Source of the DNA: Phytophthora sp. 'mugwort'
Taxonomy: Eukaryota; Oomycota; Peronosporomycetes; Peronosporales; Peronosporaceae
Assembly (NCBI GenBank): GCA_033558025.1
Contig: JAUCEF010000017.1
Span: forward strand, 2,356,001-2,420,000
Direction of reading: 5' to 3'
DNA: 64,000 bases
A program made the translations under genes and the position numbers. Of this stretch, positions 1 to 10,079 are shown in pieces. The notes beneath the pieces are model-generated. The model did no database searches, was not told the origin of the DNA, and saw only the letters and a program-made list of their open reading frames with translations. Position 1 is the stretch's first letter. Each line of letters opens with the position of its first letter.

Positions 1-29
1 CTGGTGGTTGATGATGTTGGTGAAATATT

Positions 30-1060
30 CGTGGCCTTCACAGCTTTCTCGCACGAGTTGCACTTGTAGTGCCCGAGAGGTGTCTTTCGGGGTGGCAATC
101 TTTCATATCAAAACTTTTTAACACCCCGGAGGCAAAATTGTGTTTGGTCAAGTGTCGTGACTCAACGATTTGTGTCCATTGGGTTCGTATCCCCAAAAAC
201 CAACGCACACTTCTGATATCATAAATTTGGTATTTGGAATAAAGTGTCAGCGTGACTTTTAAAAGTTCACATTCGGCATGGTATCCGATGAGAATGTCAT
301 CCACATACATCATCAAAATTATTCTGTTAACTGGATTGGTATGAACACATGAATCTTTTTTGTAGGCACAAAACCATACGCTATGGAAGAATTATTAAGC
401 TCCATATTCCATTCCCTGCCGGTCTCGGTAAATTTAATTTTCATTCCGTCGTCAATCAATTGTTTCACTGAAAGGAGAGCTTAAACCCAGGAGCATAGAC
501 AACATTATCTAATACGGCGCCACTAAGCTCGTCCATAATCATTCCCCCTTTTTCGTTACCACAAAACAGCACGCCATCTGCTATCTCGAGAGTGCGCGTC
601 TCACATTTGTGAAGAACAACCAATTTCTCACGATTACCAGTCACGTGATAAGCTGAGCCAGAGTCAATTATCGGGGCTCCTGCTGGAATTCCAGGGTCAA
701 AAATTTGTACTTGTGCCTTTGACTCCGAGGGCTACCACGATCTTCATTTAAATGAGCGAGGTTCATTATCTTTATGTTCTTATTTGGCATCTCGTTTATT
801 TTTTCCCTATCACCGGATTTTTCGACAGGACCAGCAAGCTATGCGACTCCACTTGACTGGCGTGCCACATATATGTCGTGATATCCGGTAGTATGTCCGG
901 ATTCTCCACAAGTACAGCAGCGTATTTTCGAGTACTCACGTGTCCTAAAGTTTCCTCTCCCATTGAATTCAGTATCTCCTTATTTTCTATTTCCCGTATT
1001 CGCATTGAGGGTAGTCGGCAGTTGATTCGCTGCCTGTCGAGGTGGAAATGATAGAACACC
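30..1060 (-). mobile_element. Ty1/copia retrotransposon remnant, internally deleted
   Basis: Read on the minus strand, this stretch keeps pieces of a copia Gag-Pol in order. Around 860-910 is a zinc-knuckle-like run (CCTCGESGHTTGYH, last Cys replaced by His). Around 484-692 is the aspartic protease with the active-site run DSGSAYHVTG and the downstream VVYAPGFKLS typical of copia proteases. At 38-316 is the reverse transcriptase core with YVDDIL. Protease sequence runs almost directly into the YVDDIL segment near 318-330, so integrase and the N-terminal half of reverse transcriptase are missing. Stops and frameshifts separate the pieces and no LTR is visible, so the copy is dead. Gag-like sequence may extend to about 1400. 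Confidence 0.75.
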
Positions 1061-1099
1061 TTGCCTGCGATGGTGCATAGCCTGGAGATGGCTCGGTCA

Positions 1100-3553
1100 C
1101 ACGCGTGAGATGGGTGTCTCGAATCTTCTCTCTCAAATTACCTACCATCCGTAAGTTGTCTGTGTGCTTGCGCCGTGCGTTTGAAATACGTGACCTGAGT
1201 GCTATATTGTTTGCAACAATGTTTTAATACCGTCATGAGTAGTCGCAGCAACCATTGTCCGGAGGCGCAGCGAATACTCCTGGTACGTGCCATTGTTTTT
1301 CTTTCTTTGATAACTAGCAGCTGCCAAATTTGTGCCTTGGACTGCTTGCTGCCAAGTTCCCTTTTGAGGTCGTGCCAATGCTCGAAAAAAGAGCTCAAGT
1401 CAATTATATTAAAATCGTACCATTGGCTTGCTACCCCCCCCCCAAAAAAAAAAAATGCTGAAAAAGCAACGCATTTTGCTTATGTTCAGGTAATCGACGT
1501 TGGTGAAGATCTTCCTGCATTTCAAGCAGTGCTTCAAAGCGTGTAAACCACGTGACCACTCCAGAGTCCATTGATCCATCGAAAACGCCAATCTTAATCA
1601 ATCTGGATCAGCGCGGTGCTTCCTTATCGAAGATCGGCGACTCAACTCTACAAATGTGCGCCTGCTAACCTGAAAAAACTATGCGTTGGATGGGCAAACT
1701 GAAAACAAATTTGGAAAGTGATTCATTTAGTCATGCATAAGGCAGCTAACTGGTCATAAAATATTTCGTCTGAATGTGTCCATCAATACATCAACAGCCG
1801 AGCCGATTACGTCAACAGAAGCCCGGCGGCGATCCTGCTTGCGCTTCTCCTCGACGAATGGTTTCTGAGTGGCAAATTTTGTGACGCTTTTAGCTCAACA
1901 GATGTCAGTGGAATGTCGTTGCACCCATATTTGCAGTGTTCTCAAAAGTGGGTGAGTGGACGATTTTATCTGTACCGGATCCAGCTGTGAACCGACCTCG
2001 GGATTCATCTCGAGCAACAAGCTGAACGGCAATTTGATGTCTGCCATCAACGTCGACTCATATTGTAGCTTCTTACTCATACTGTCGAAAATGCGAAGGT
2101 CCGCTACCAGGTGACGCAAGCTTACGGTGCGATGGTGAAGACGGACGAAGTTTTTTCCTCACCTTCCGGGCATTAGCTTGGATCTGGATATAATGCTCGA
2201 CCACCCTGCGCATAGACGACCAGCGTGTCACATTGCGCTTGATCATATGCAGGTCAGTAAACTTGCGCTGTTTTTTGGCTGCCGAAGCTGCACCATCAAC
2301 GTGTTAACCTGATCCAGCTCTGTCTCACTACTCCCAGGAAGGCTTGCACAGCCAATTAGTGGTACTCCAAAATTTATCGGCAATTAAATGACTTGTCGCT
2401 CAGTTGTCGCCGACAAGGAGCAAAACCAGGGGAAGTGTCTTGCTGTAGAAGTCCAGCAGTTGTCGACCTGAGCATCCTGCTGTCTGCAATCTATCGTCGA
2501 GCGGTGAAATTGAGAGCAGCCGGCGGCGGCAAATGTACCACTGAAAATGTAGATGACAAGAATCGCGACTTATTGGGTCGTGTCATGCATCCACCCGTCG
2601 AGAAGGATGTCAAAAGCGTTTTACATCTCCCCTCTTGCCGGTTCGAGCGGCGTCCAAGCCTATCTTTGTCTTAGTTCTTTGGATGTCAAGGACCGTAAAC
2701 GCGACATCGTAACGGTGAGCGGGTCGTCAGCACCTCACAGAATAGACGATTACGCACACTACCAAGTGTATCCTGTGGTGCAGATAGTCCAACGCCTCCG
2801 AAACGAACCCAGAGGGTTTCATATACACCTTTCCCGCATACGGGGCTGTAGCCACCTCCGTCAAGCCGGCAGGGTTGGGAGGATTCGGCTTCATTAGTTG
2901 TAGTCAATTGCAGCCAGAACATCCCCAGCCGCTTGGTTTTCGGGCAGAAAAGCCTCGTCCGATAAAGGGAAGCGCATGGAGCCTTCTCACAGCGGCATAC
3001 AATCGCGGCATCTGGATCAGATACCAGCAATAATGCCGCTACAGGACGGCGCTGCGGAATCTGTTTTGCATAAGTAACCCTTCGTTGCGGCAGCTTACTT
3101 TTGAGAAACATGATCCAACTTCAAGTTTGGGGGATTATTGGCCCCCCTTTGATCGGATGCTACGATATTTGCTCGAGAGCTGAAAATAAAGTCCTCCGGT
3201 CGCGGCGCAATGGTGGAGGCAGCGTATAGGGTAAGTCCGGCAGCAATAGCTGCTTCGACCCGACATGGCTGGTTGGGTAGCACGTGCTGGAGTAATACGA
3301 CAGCAAACGTCCCCGCTGCCGACGGTCGCTGTGAGCTACACTGGTTCAGCCCACAAGTTTGGGTCTAGTCGTGGCCCTGAGCTTGTGGGATGCACCAGCA
3401 TGGCTTCATTGCCGGCGGTGGCGTCTGGTGCTGCTACATCGGTTAATGAGGCCCCATGCGATTGGCAGGTCTACGTAAACCGCAGGCGAGTCTTCTGATG
3501 CGCGTGGCTTGGGTTGCATCCCATCGGCCCCATTGCCGCGCGCACACAATAAT
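1100..3553. other. Decayed transposon-derived DNA, no supported gene
   Basis: No reading frame here looks like a host gene. At 1895-2300 the minus strand gives fragments (for example TRWSS-like, then LRHLVADLRIFDSMSKKLQ) that resemble the middle of an hAT-type transposase, but they are broken by stops and I hold this loosely. A C9-A12 homopolymer junction lies at about 1433-1454. The rest, including 2300-3550, is unassigned. Confidence 0.4.
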
Positions 3554-3772
3554 TAACGGAAATTCCCGAATAATACCCTCTACCCGATAGTACCCTCTCA
3601 GAGTAACTTCACCGTATCTCTGGAGTAACCTTACGTAACCTCGCCTGCAGTAGCCACCCCAGCCACCAACCATCCCACCAGAGGCTGCCTCGCTTGTCAA
3701 ACCTGTTACACCCAACTATTCATGCAGTCTGTATTGTCCTTCCATCCCCCAGCTGCTTCCTCATTCGGCGAA

Positions 3773-5137
3773 ATGCCTACAAGAACCCCGATCAGCATCT
3801 GGCGCAAGCAAAAGGTCCTTCGGTGGATCAAGGAAGACGGCGATGGCGTCCCAACGCGAACCATCAAGCACTTCAGTGTGAGGGGATGGAAGCTAGACGG
3901 TGGCAGCGTCCGCCACTGGTGGCGTGACCATGAACAGTTGCTAGCTGCTGATCCGGCCAGCAGACGCCGTGCAGGAGGTGGGCGGTGTCCACTTTCCGGC
4001 GCAATGGAGGAGGCGCTCTACAATGAGGTTGTAGCAAAGCGGCTCAGAAAGGAGAAGGTTACACGTGTGTGGATTGGCCATATGGCCAGGGTAATTTTCG
4101 CGTGTCAGGCGACCAGCAGCGCCAGCCTCAAGGCTTCATGGCCTCCCCACACTGGATCACTGGCTTTATGCGGCGTTATGGGCTGTCCCTGCGGCGGCGC
4201 ACCAATCTACAAACGCTCAGTGACGACAAGCTAGCGGATCGTGCCGTTTTCTATATGACGTTTCTGCAAAGTGCGAAGCCCACCATGGACCTGCACCGAA
4301 CGATATTAATGGATGAAACGGCCTTTTATTTCGAAGACGCGCGTAACCAAACCGTGGACATCATCGGCAGTCGCCACGTTGTGGTCCGCTCTACGGGGTT
4401 TTCGTCCATGCGGATTACGGCGGTACTCGCAGTAACAGCAGCGGGCAAAAAGCTTCCATCACATCTGATATGGAAAGGCAAAGCTTTGCCTTCATTTGAC
4501 AAGATTGGCGGTGTTTATGTGGCTCAGCAGCCACGCTCGTGGGCCCACAGCAAGCTCTTGAAACGCTGGATCGATCTCGCATTCCCGCTGGTCGACACAG
4601 GTGAAGGGAATCGCCTCGTTTGGGACTCTACGCGCGCGCACATCTCCAAGGAGGTGAAGGCTAGGTGTGCTGCTCGGAACGTGAGCATGTGTGTTATTCC
4701 TGGGGTCTGACGCCGTACCTAAAAGCAGGAGACATCGCCATCTACAAGACGTTCAAGGACCTGCTGTACATGGAGATCAATGCGTGGAAGGAGAGCGCTA
4801 AGGTCGAGTACGCGCGGTTCGGCAACCCTCGCATCCCGTCTGTAGGAGTTGTCTGTGGATGGGTCAAGAAGGCGTGACGTGGCGTGTCACTGACTGTGAA
4901 ACGGTAGCCAATTCAGTCGCTGCAGCAGGCTTCGCTGACCACTGTATGGACTGGCATGTTGCGCGGCACGACGTGTACGGAGATCGATTTTTTGAGAAGT
5001 GGGAGGCCTTGAAGGAAGCCGAGCAAGACGAGGGTGACTTTAACCTCGACGAGCTTCATAATGCCCTTAATGACATTGCTCTGATTGACGAGTATGCACG
5101 GCAAAAGAAGACAGTAATACTGTGCTACCCTTTGTGA
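3773..5137 (+). pseudogene. pogo-like DDE transposase, frameshifted
   Basis: From the ATG at 3773 the product begins with a helix-turn-helix-type N-terminus (IWRKQKVLRWIKEDGDGVPT). A catalytic DDE region follows: first Asp in ILMDETAFYF, second in RLVWDSTRAHI, third in GDIAIYKTFKD. The last run matches the 'nkpfK' block that follows the third Asp in pogo and Tigger proteins. The frame changes near 4070-4090, at the TGA of 4708-4710 and near 4870, so at least three lesions separate otherwise well-preserved segments. The C-terminal part (DVYGDRFFEKWEAL) reads in a fourth segment. The clean preservation of each piece suggests fairly recent inactivation. Confidence 0.75.
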
Positions 5138-5228
5138 TCACAAGTAATACAGTGCAACCCTTTGTGCTCACGAGTAACTACAAAAACATTTTACTTTTCA
5201 TGCAGCTTAAAGGTAACTAAGTGTGCTC

Positions 5229-5288
5229 GGACGCGTAGCTCAGATGGTTTTATGCGGATGGACGCGGGTTCGATCCCCGCCGTGTCCA
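5229..5288 (+). other. tRNA-like sequence lacking the anticodon arm
   Basis: A 7-bp acceptor stem (GGACGCG with CGTGTCC), an A-box-like TAGCTCAGATGG and a perfect T arm with B box (GCGGGTTCGATCCCCGC) are present. Only about 60 nt separate the stem ends, so the anticodon arm is missing. A T-run follows at about 5293. It could be a decayed tRNA gene, a tRNA-derived SINE head or a Pol III promoter captured by the pogo-like element. It cannot be a working tRNA. Confidence 0.6.
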
Positions 5289-5411
5289 CTTCTTTTACTC
5301 TTAAATACGATTTTAATTACTATCTTTTAGGCGCTAATTCGTGTAACCCTTTGTGAGCAGGTGGGGGTACAACTAAATAGTACCCGGGGTATTGTTCAGG
5401 AATTTCCGTTA

Positions 5412-5790
5412 TACTTATCGCTGCACGCAGAAAAGCGCGAGTTTGGTGCAGCTAAGCAAAAAATATACTGAACAATCAGTGCACTGAAACAATTAAAAAT
5501 ATGTCTCAGTTGGTTAGAATGCTAGCTTGTCAGGTTATAAGTCGCGGGTTCAAGTCCCCTTTTTTCGTCTAAATTTATTATATTTAATATATATTATTAA
5601 GATATACAACATATTTGTATATTATTAATATTAAGTTTTCTTACGATTTTTAATTTTCATTATACTTTCGGTAAATTTTTTTAATATTTTTTATTAATGA
5701 AGAAAGCTAAACAATTGGTGAAAGGTTATAGTAACCTTTCACTAATACCATATAAAACAAAACAAATAAGAATGTAAGCTGTGGGCAGTA
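5412..5790. other. AT-rich insert of probable mitochondrial origin (NUMT), left part
   Basis: Base composition changes sharply to very AT-rich, with long TTA/ATT runs and a tRNA-Asp-like sequence. This resembles oomycete mitochondrial intergenic DNA, not the surrounding nuclear sequence. The same AT-rich character resumes after the PIF/Harbinger-like insertion, at 6526 to about 6680. Without a search against a mitochondrial genome this remains probable only; ordinary AT-rich repeat DNA is the alternative. Confidence 0.5.
5493..5567 (+). tRNA. tRNA-Asp(GTC)-like sequence, probably a mitochondrial trnD copy, degenerate
   Basis: An A-rich 5' acceptor strand faces a T-rich 3' strand. TCTCAGTTGGTTAGAAT forms the D arm region, TAGC-TTGTCAG-GTTA forms an anticodon stem-loop with GTC in the anticodon position, and GCGGGTTCAAGTCCCC is the T arm/B box. 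The variable region and the T stem contain mismatches, so function is doubtful. The AT-rich acceptor and surroundings favour a transferred mitochondrial gene. Confidence 0.5.
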
Positions 5791-5793
5791 TTA

Positions 5794-6522
5794 GGGCCGT
5801 TCCATACCGGGATCGCGATCCCAAACTTGACCTGTGATTGGTCAGTCTTAATCCGACTATTTCCGATTGTGTAATCCCGGCGTACACGTCACGACCCGAG
5901 ACTCAGATCGCGAGCCGGGCGGGATCACCGGATCGCCCGACCGCCCTGGATTCCCAAAGATGACCTGCCACACTGGATGGAGAGAGCACACCGGAACAGC
6001 TAGCGCCGTCGGCGCCAGCGCCGACTTCACTTGCTGGCAGCGCTAACCTTGGCAGCTGGTTCTGTTCCAGGCGACCGACAAGGGTGTATTCTACGGCGTC
6101 GCTTGGACTGGGACGTTTACAAACAGACTTTCCTTCTAGAAGGTCAGTTCAATCGCTGCTATCGGATGAATTTTGAGTCCTTCGAGCTACTTCTGAGTTT
6201 TATTAGACTTATACTAGTACCTCTGTCGACAGCGGGGGCCATTGTGCAGATAGGTGTTATGTAGTCGGTGCTGCTACTGCCCCCAACCGTGCTGCCCTTG
6301 GTCGTACTGCTGCTGCTGCCTTCGGCCATCCTGCTCCCGGCGTTGGTGGTGGTGCTCTAGTTGGAAGAGCCGGGGAGCCGCTGTGGTGTGTGGGCTTGTA
6401 GTTGTACCGTTTTATTTTGTACCGGACCGCGATCCGGTTATGAACGGCGTGGATCGCAGTCTGAATCCATCGCTGAAATTCACCCTAACCATTCGGATCG
6501 CGATCCCAGTTAGGAACGGCCC
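5794..6522 (+). mobile_element. Non-autonomous PIF/Harbinger-like DNA transposon
   Basis: Inverted ends GGGCCGTTCC...GGGATCGCGATCC match over about 28 bp, and a TTA duplication flanks both sides (5791-5793 and 6523-6525), as expected for PIF/Harbinger. The element is 729 bp. A short plus-strand remnant at about 6108-6230 (DVYKQTFLLEGQFNRCYRMNFESFELLLSFI) resembles the start of a Harbinger nuclease, so this is an internally deleted derivative. It interrupts the AT-rich mitochondrial-like DNA and so inserted after that transfer. Confidence 0.75.
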
Positions 6523-6525
6523 TTA

Positions 6526-7349
6526 ATCTTACCTTCTATTAATTTTTCTTATGCGCGTAAGTAATATTTATAAATTAATTACATTAGAATTATTTATGTA
6601 TTTGTAAAATATCATAATTAAAAAAAGTTTCTGTAATTTTTATGCTTGTTTTGTTGTACAATTTACTGCATTAAATTCCAAAGTCATATGACCGCCTGGT
6701 ATAAGAGAAATTGGATTATTAGAGCGTGATTAGGATGAAACATCTTGGCATTAGTAAAAGCAAGTTAAATCGGCATTAAGGGTGTAAAAGTGTAAGAGAG
6801 CTTCTTCGCCATCACGGTAGTAAGAGGAGAATGGAATAAACGGCTCGCTTAAAACACGATCAACACCAGAGCCATTGTCTCATCGCGTCAACACATCACC
6901 ATCTACGAGAAGAATGAGCTCCGCCGCTACCACCTAGCGAACCCCCAGTCGGAAGCACTTCGACCTCCAGCAATGGGTTGCGATGCGCCTCTATATAAGC
7001 ATCCGTCTTTCGATGGTGAAAAAGCACCTATATAAAAGCATCGTTCTTTTAACGGTGGGAAAGATTGCAAGCCAACTCCTAGACAGCATGCCCGTGGCAA
7101 CATGAAAAAGAAACGCAAGCTCAGCACGCTTCTATCGAGACCGAGCTTATGGCATTCATATATACATGTTCAAGAAGCAAAAGGTAATCTTTCCGACGAG
7201 CTTCTGCAAACGCAATCGGGCTCTATGGTCCCAAACCTTAAATCTATGTCTCAGATTCCAAACTATAAAAACATCAATCATTTATTATTTTTGACATTAA
7301 TTTTTTTTATATTACGCTATGCTTTGATATCAATAGTTGTACTTTACTA
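6526..7349. other. AT-rich NUMT-like tail, then unassigned sequence
   Basis: From 6526 to about 6680 the AT-rich character of 5412-5790 continues. From there to 7349 I see TATATAA-like runs near 6990 and 7035 but no supported gene, RNA or element end. Confidence 0.4.
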
Positions 7350-8934
7350 CAGTGCGGGCACTTATTATACTGCCACCCATGAAAACGGTCAAATTTCAGC
7401 CAATAGTTCTTTAGCGACCATGGCGTTCTTACCAATGAAAAGAGCGCTCGAAATTAAGGCGAACACCATTGGAAGCGCTCCATTTCGACAAATACTCGCT
7501 GCGAGCCAAGCCGACAACGATCGCGACGTCTGTAGAAGGGGAACAAGCTATACTGCCACTGCGTACATTACGAGGTAAAATGGCGTTGCTTATGCGTGAT
7601 GCCTATACGTGGCGCAGTCGCTGATTTTGCGCGTTTGCTCATACATTTGGTGTCTGCCGCTATATTTTTTTCTTAGTGCTAGCATGCCTAGAGGAACGTC
7701 CCTCACAACGGATGAGCAGGCAGCGATTTTAGCCCTCTACAGACGCGGTATGAGCGAGCGAGCAATCGCACAGGACCTAGGGCGCTCGCGACCTGCAATC
7801 CACACCTTTCTGAACTCTCCGAAGTCTTACAACACTACCAAGCGGCCCGGGCGCCCGCCAAAGCTGACCCCCGCTGCCAAGCGGCGCCTCTTGCGCGAGG
7901 CGTCGAAAGGGGATTTGAGCGCCAGAGGACTGCAGGAGCAGCTTGAGCTGCCTGTTGGAGTACGCCGAGTCAAGCAGGTGCTTCAGGAGAGCACGCACTT
8001 GACGTACGCTAAGCGCAAGGCGTCGCCAATGCTGGCCAAGAAGCACAAGGAGGATCGGCTCAAGTGAGCGCGTGACAAGGTGACCTGGGACGAGGCCAAG
8101 TGGGCCAAGTGCGTCTTTTCCCGAGAAGAAGAAGTTCAACTTGGACGGCCCGGACGGTCTCCAGTACTACTGGCATGACCTCCGCCGCGAGAAGAAGTTC
8201 TTCTCGACGCTCCAGAGTGGCGGCGGCAACGTCATGGTGTGGGGTGCGTTTTGCTCTCACGGTAAAAGCGACCTCGTGATTTTGGACGGTATGCAAGACA
8301 GCGAGGGATACATCCTCACCCTGTCAGAGCATCTTTTGCTTTTTATCGATCGTTTGTACGGGCGCGACTGCATTTTTCAACAGGATAATGCGTCGATCCA
8401 CTCGTCGGGGACTACCAAAGCGTTCCTCCAAGAGCAAACGTCGAGCTCATGGAGTGGGCAGCGAAGTCGCCGGATCTAAATCCTATCGAGAATATGTGGG
8501 GCGTCCTCACCCGTGCCGTTTACGCTAACGGGCGGCAATTTTCAGCCGGGCAGACCTCATTGCGGCCATTCAAGACTCATGGGGGCAAAAATCGGGTCAG
8601 AGCTCATCGCCAAGTTGCTCAAGTCGATGCCCAAGCGGTGCATCAAAGTCCTTGATCGTCGTGGAGCCAAAACTAAATACTAGCGGGAGCACAATGCGCT
8701 TGTGGTGGACGAATATGGCAACGGCAGTATAGCTTTTTCCCGCTTTTTTTTCATTTGTCTGGTGACGGTTTTGCTTACCCCGCAAAGAGAATTTGCGGAA
8801 ATGGAGCGCTTTCAACGATGTTCGCCTTGTTTGGACAAGCTATTTCCATTAGTTAGAAAACCAAATTCTAAATCGAACTACCCGCTGAAATTGGACAGTT
8901 TTCATCGGTGGCAGTATAATTAATGCCCGCACTG
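7350..8934 (+). mobile_element. Tc1/mariner DNA transposon with long terminal inverted repeats
   Basis: The ends CAGTGCGGGCA... are inverted copies flanked by TA (7348-7349 and 8935-8936). Similarity between the two ends continues well inward, through a block containing AAGGCGAACA and GAAGCGCTCCATTTC, to roughly 200 bp on each side. That is long for Tc1-type elements. One broken transposase lies between the repeats. Total length is 1585 bp. Confidence 0.8.
7684..8656 (+). pseudogene. Tc1-like transposase, broken
   Basis: Starting at ATG 7684 there is a paired helix-turn-helix N-terminus (AILALYRRGMSERAIAQDLG) followed by the GRPPKLT hinge. The first frame ends at 8067. A second frame (from about 8141) carries GNVMVWGAFCSHGKSDL and the second catalytic Asp in FQQDNASIH. 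A third (from about 8449) carries WAAKSPDLNPIENMWG, the conserved block holding the third catalytic residue of Tc1 proteins. Two frame changes therefore inactivate it. The region of the first catalytic Asp falls in the damaged stretch at 8070-8140. Confidence 0.8.
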
Positions 8935-9179
8935 TATACCCGTCACGAGCGCGCACAGCACCTCCGTCGTCGTGGCCTGTGGCGGGGCCAACCGGATTCG
9001 CCGTAGGTACTCGTCAAAATACATTGGAAACAAAAGTTTCCTCATTTCCCGCATAGCCTACCTAAACGCGCATTAGTGCACCAGTAACGGTAAAATGTAT
9101 CGTACCATCGTATCTTAATGCTCTGATTGGTCCGGATTTTTCCAGGGCCATCGATATATATATATAGCGCCGATGACCG

Positions 9180-9995
9180 GATCGACATAGGTCGCGCTGT
9201 GGCTCACCCATAAGTGTCTGTAGTTCATGTCTTGCAAGAGGCGGTTGTTGGTAAAGGTGTGCTTGCCAATCACCGAGACGTGTACTGCTACAACCGAATA
9301 TAATGTTTCATAAAAACACAGTCAATAGAAACTTACTCGGCCTTGATTCGCTTTATGATTAAAGCTGACAGGGTTTAGTGCGGCCCTTATACGTAATTAA
9401 CAAACGGTTGGTGGTGTGAACCACACCACCGAACGAGCTAGCGGTCAGGAAAGCGACCCCCCCCCCTCCCTCGGTGATACTTCGACTTGTTTTTTAGTGA
9501 TGTCTCGTCGATTTCGACGACATCGCCATAACCGCCAATTTTCATTAGGGCTTATCATCGCCTTGGAGCAAATACCCTTGAAATAAGAATGTCATTGCAT
9601 AGCAGTTTGCTTGTAACAGACATCATGTGCGCGGACAGCGGTAACCAATGGTAGAGCAGACGCACTAGTGTTCGTAGTGGAAGCTTGCTCTTGGGGAAGA
9701 AGGAACCGGTGCGAGCGCTCCGTTCCGTGCGGCATGAGGCAGGGGGGCACCGGCAGCTGACATGAGAGACGTCCAAGCGCATGTTCTTCGTACACTTGGG
9801 GCACAAAGCGCGGATGGAACGAGGTGCATCGACATGCACCACTCCAGTGTCTGAGGCACAGTGGACGTGATGTTCACCACGCCGTCGAAACGTGGTGTGG
9901 CTCAGTCGACGCGTCGTGTGGACATCCGTCGGCCGTGGCAACCGCAGGCATGGTGTGGTAATTTCCAATGAGGACGGGGTGCTGTTTGACGGCAT
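9180..9995 (-). pseudogene. Merlin / ISXO2-like (IS1595-type) transposase, decayed
   Basis: On the minus strand, a zinc-ribbon-like N-terminus (CPKCTKNMRLDVSHVSCRC) is followed by a segment (SFFPKSKLPLRTLVRLLYHW) that matches the layout of ISXO2-type transposases. After a stop at about 9555 comes KIGGYGDVVEIDETSLKNKS, which has the catalytic 'VEIDE' signature, then a YHRGRGGG-like stretch. Later sequence is degenerate. Merlin is the eukaryotic superfamily related to these proteins. No inverted ends were found. Confidence 0.6.
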
Positions 9996-10077
9996 GACAT
10001 TTGCAAACTAACCACAGCAAGCCAGAACCCAGTCAGCCTGGGCTCTAGCTTGCTGTGGTTAGTTTGCAAATGTCATG
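9993..10077. repeat. Perfect inverted repeat, 30-bp arms, 25-bp loop
   Basis: The arm at 9993-10022 is the exact reverse complement of 10048-10077, with the loop at 10023-10047. The left arm overlaps the proposed first codons of the Merlin-like transposase. No target duplication or element end accompanies it. It would form a stable DNA cruciform or RNA hairpin. Confidence 0.9.
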
Positions 10078-10079
10078 TG

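Larger units (their letters stand above)
3556..5409 (+). mobile_element. pogo-like (Tc1/mariner superfamily) DNA transposon, both ends present
   Basis: Terminal inverted repeats of about 22 bp match at 20 positions: ACGGAAATTCCCGAATAATA at the left end and its complement, with two changes, at the right end. Both ends are flanked by TA (3554-3555 and 5410-5411), the target duplication expected for this superfamily. The element is 1854 bp and contains one decayed transposase. Near the right end the motif ACCCTTTGTG occurs three times (about 5128, 5158 and 5346), probably subterminal repeats. A tRNA-like sequence lies between the second and third copies. Confidence 0.8.

Noticed and set aside
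2393..3500. Several overlapping open frames of 60-140 codons on both strands
   Set aside because: No domains, no start context and overlapping equally long frames on the other strand; consistent with chance frames in GC-rich decayed DNA.
9148..9165. AT dinucleotide run
   Set aside because: Simple sequence repeat without evident role.
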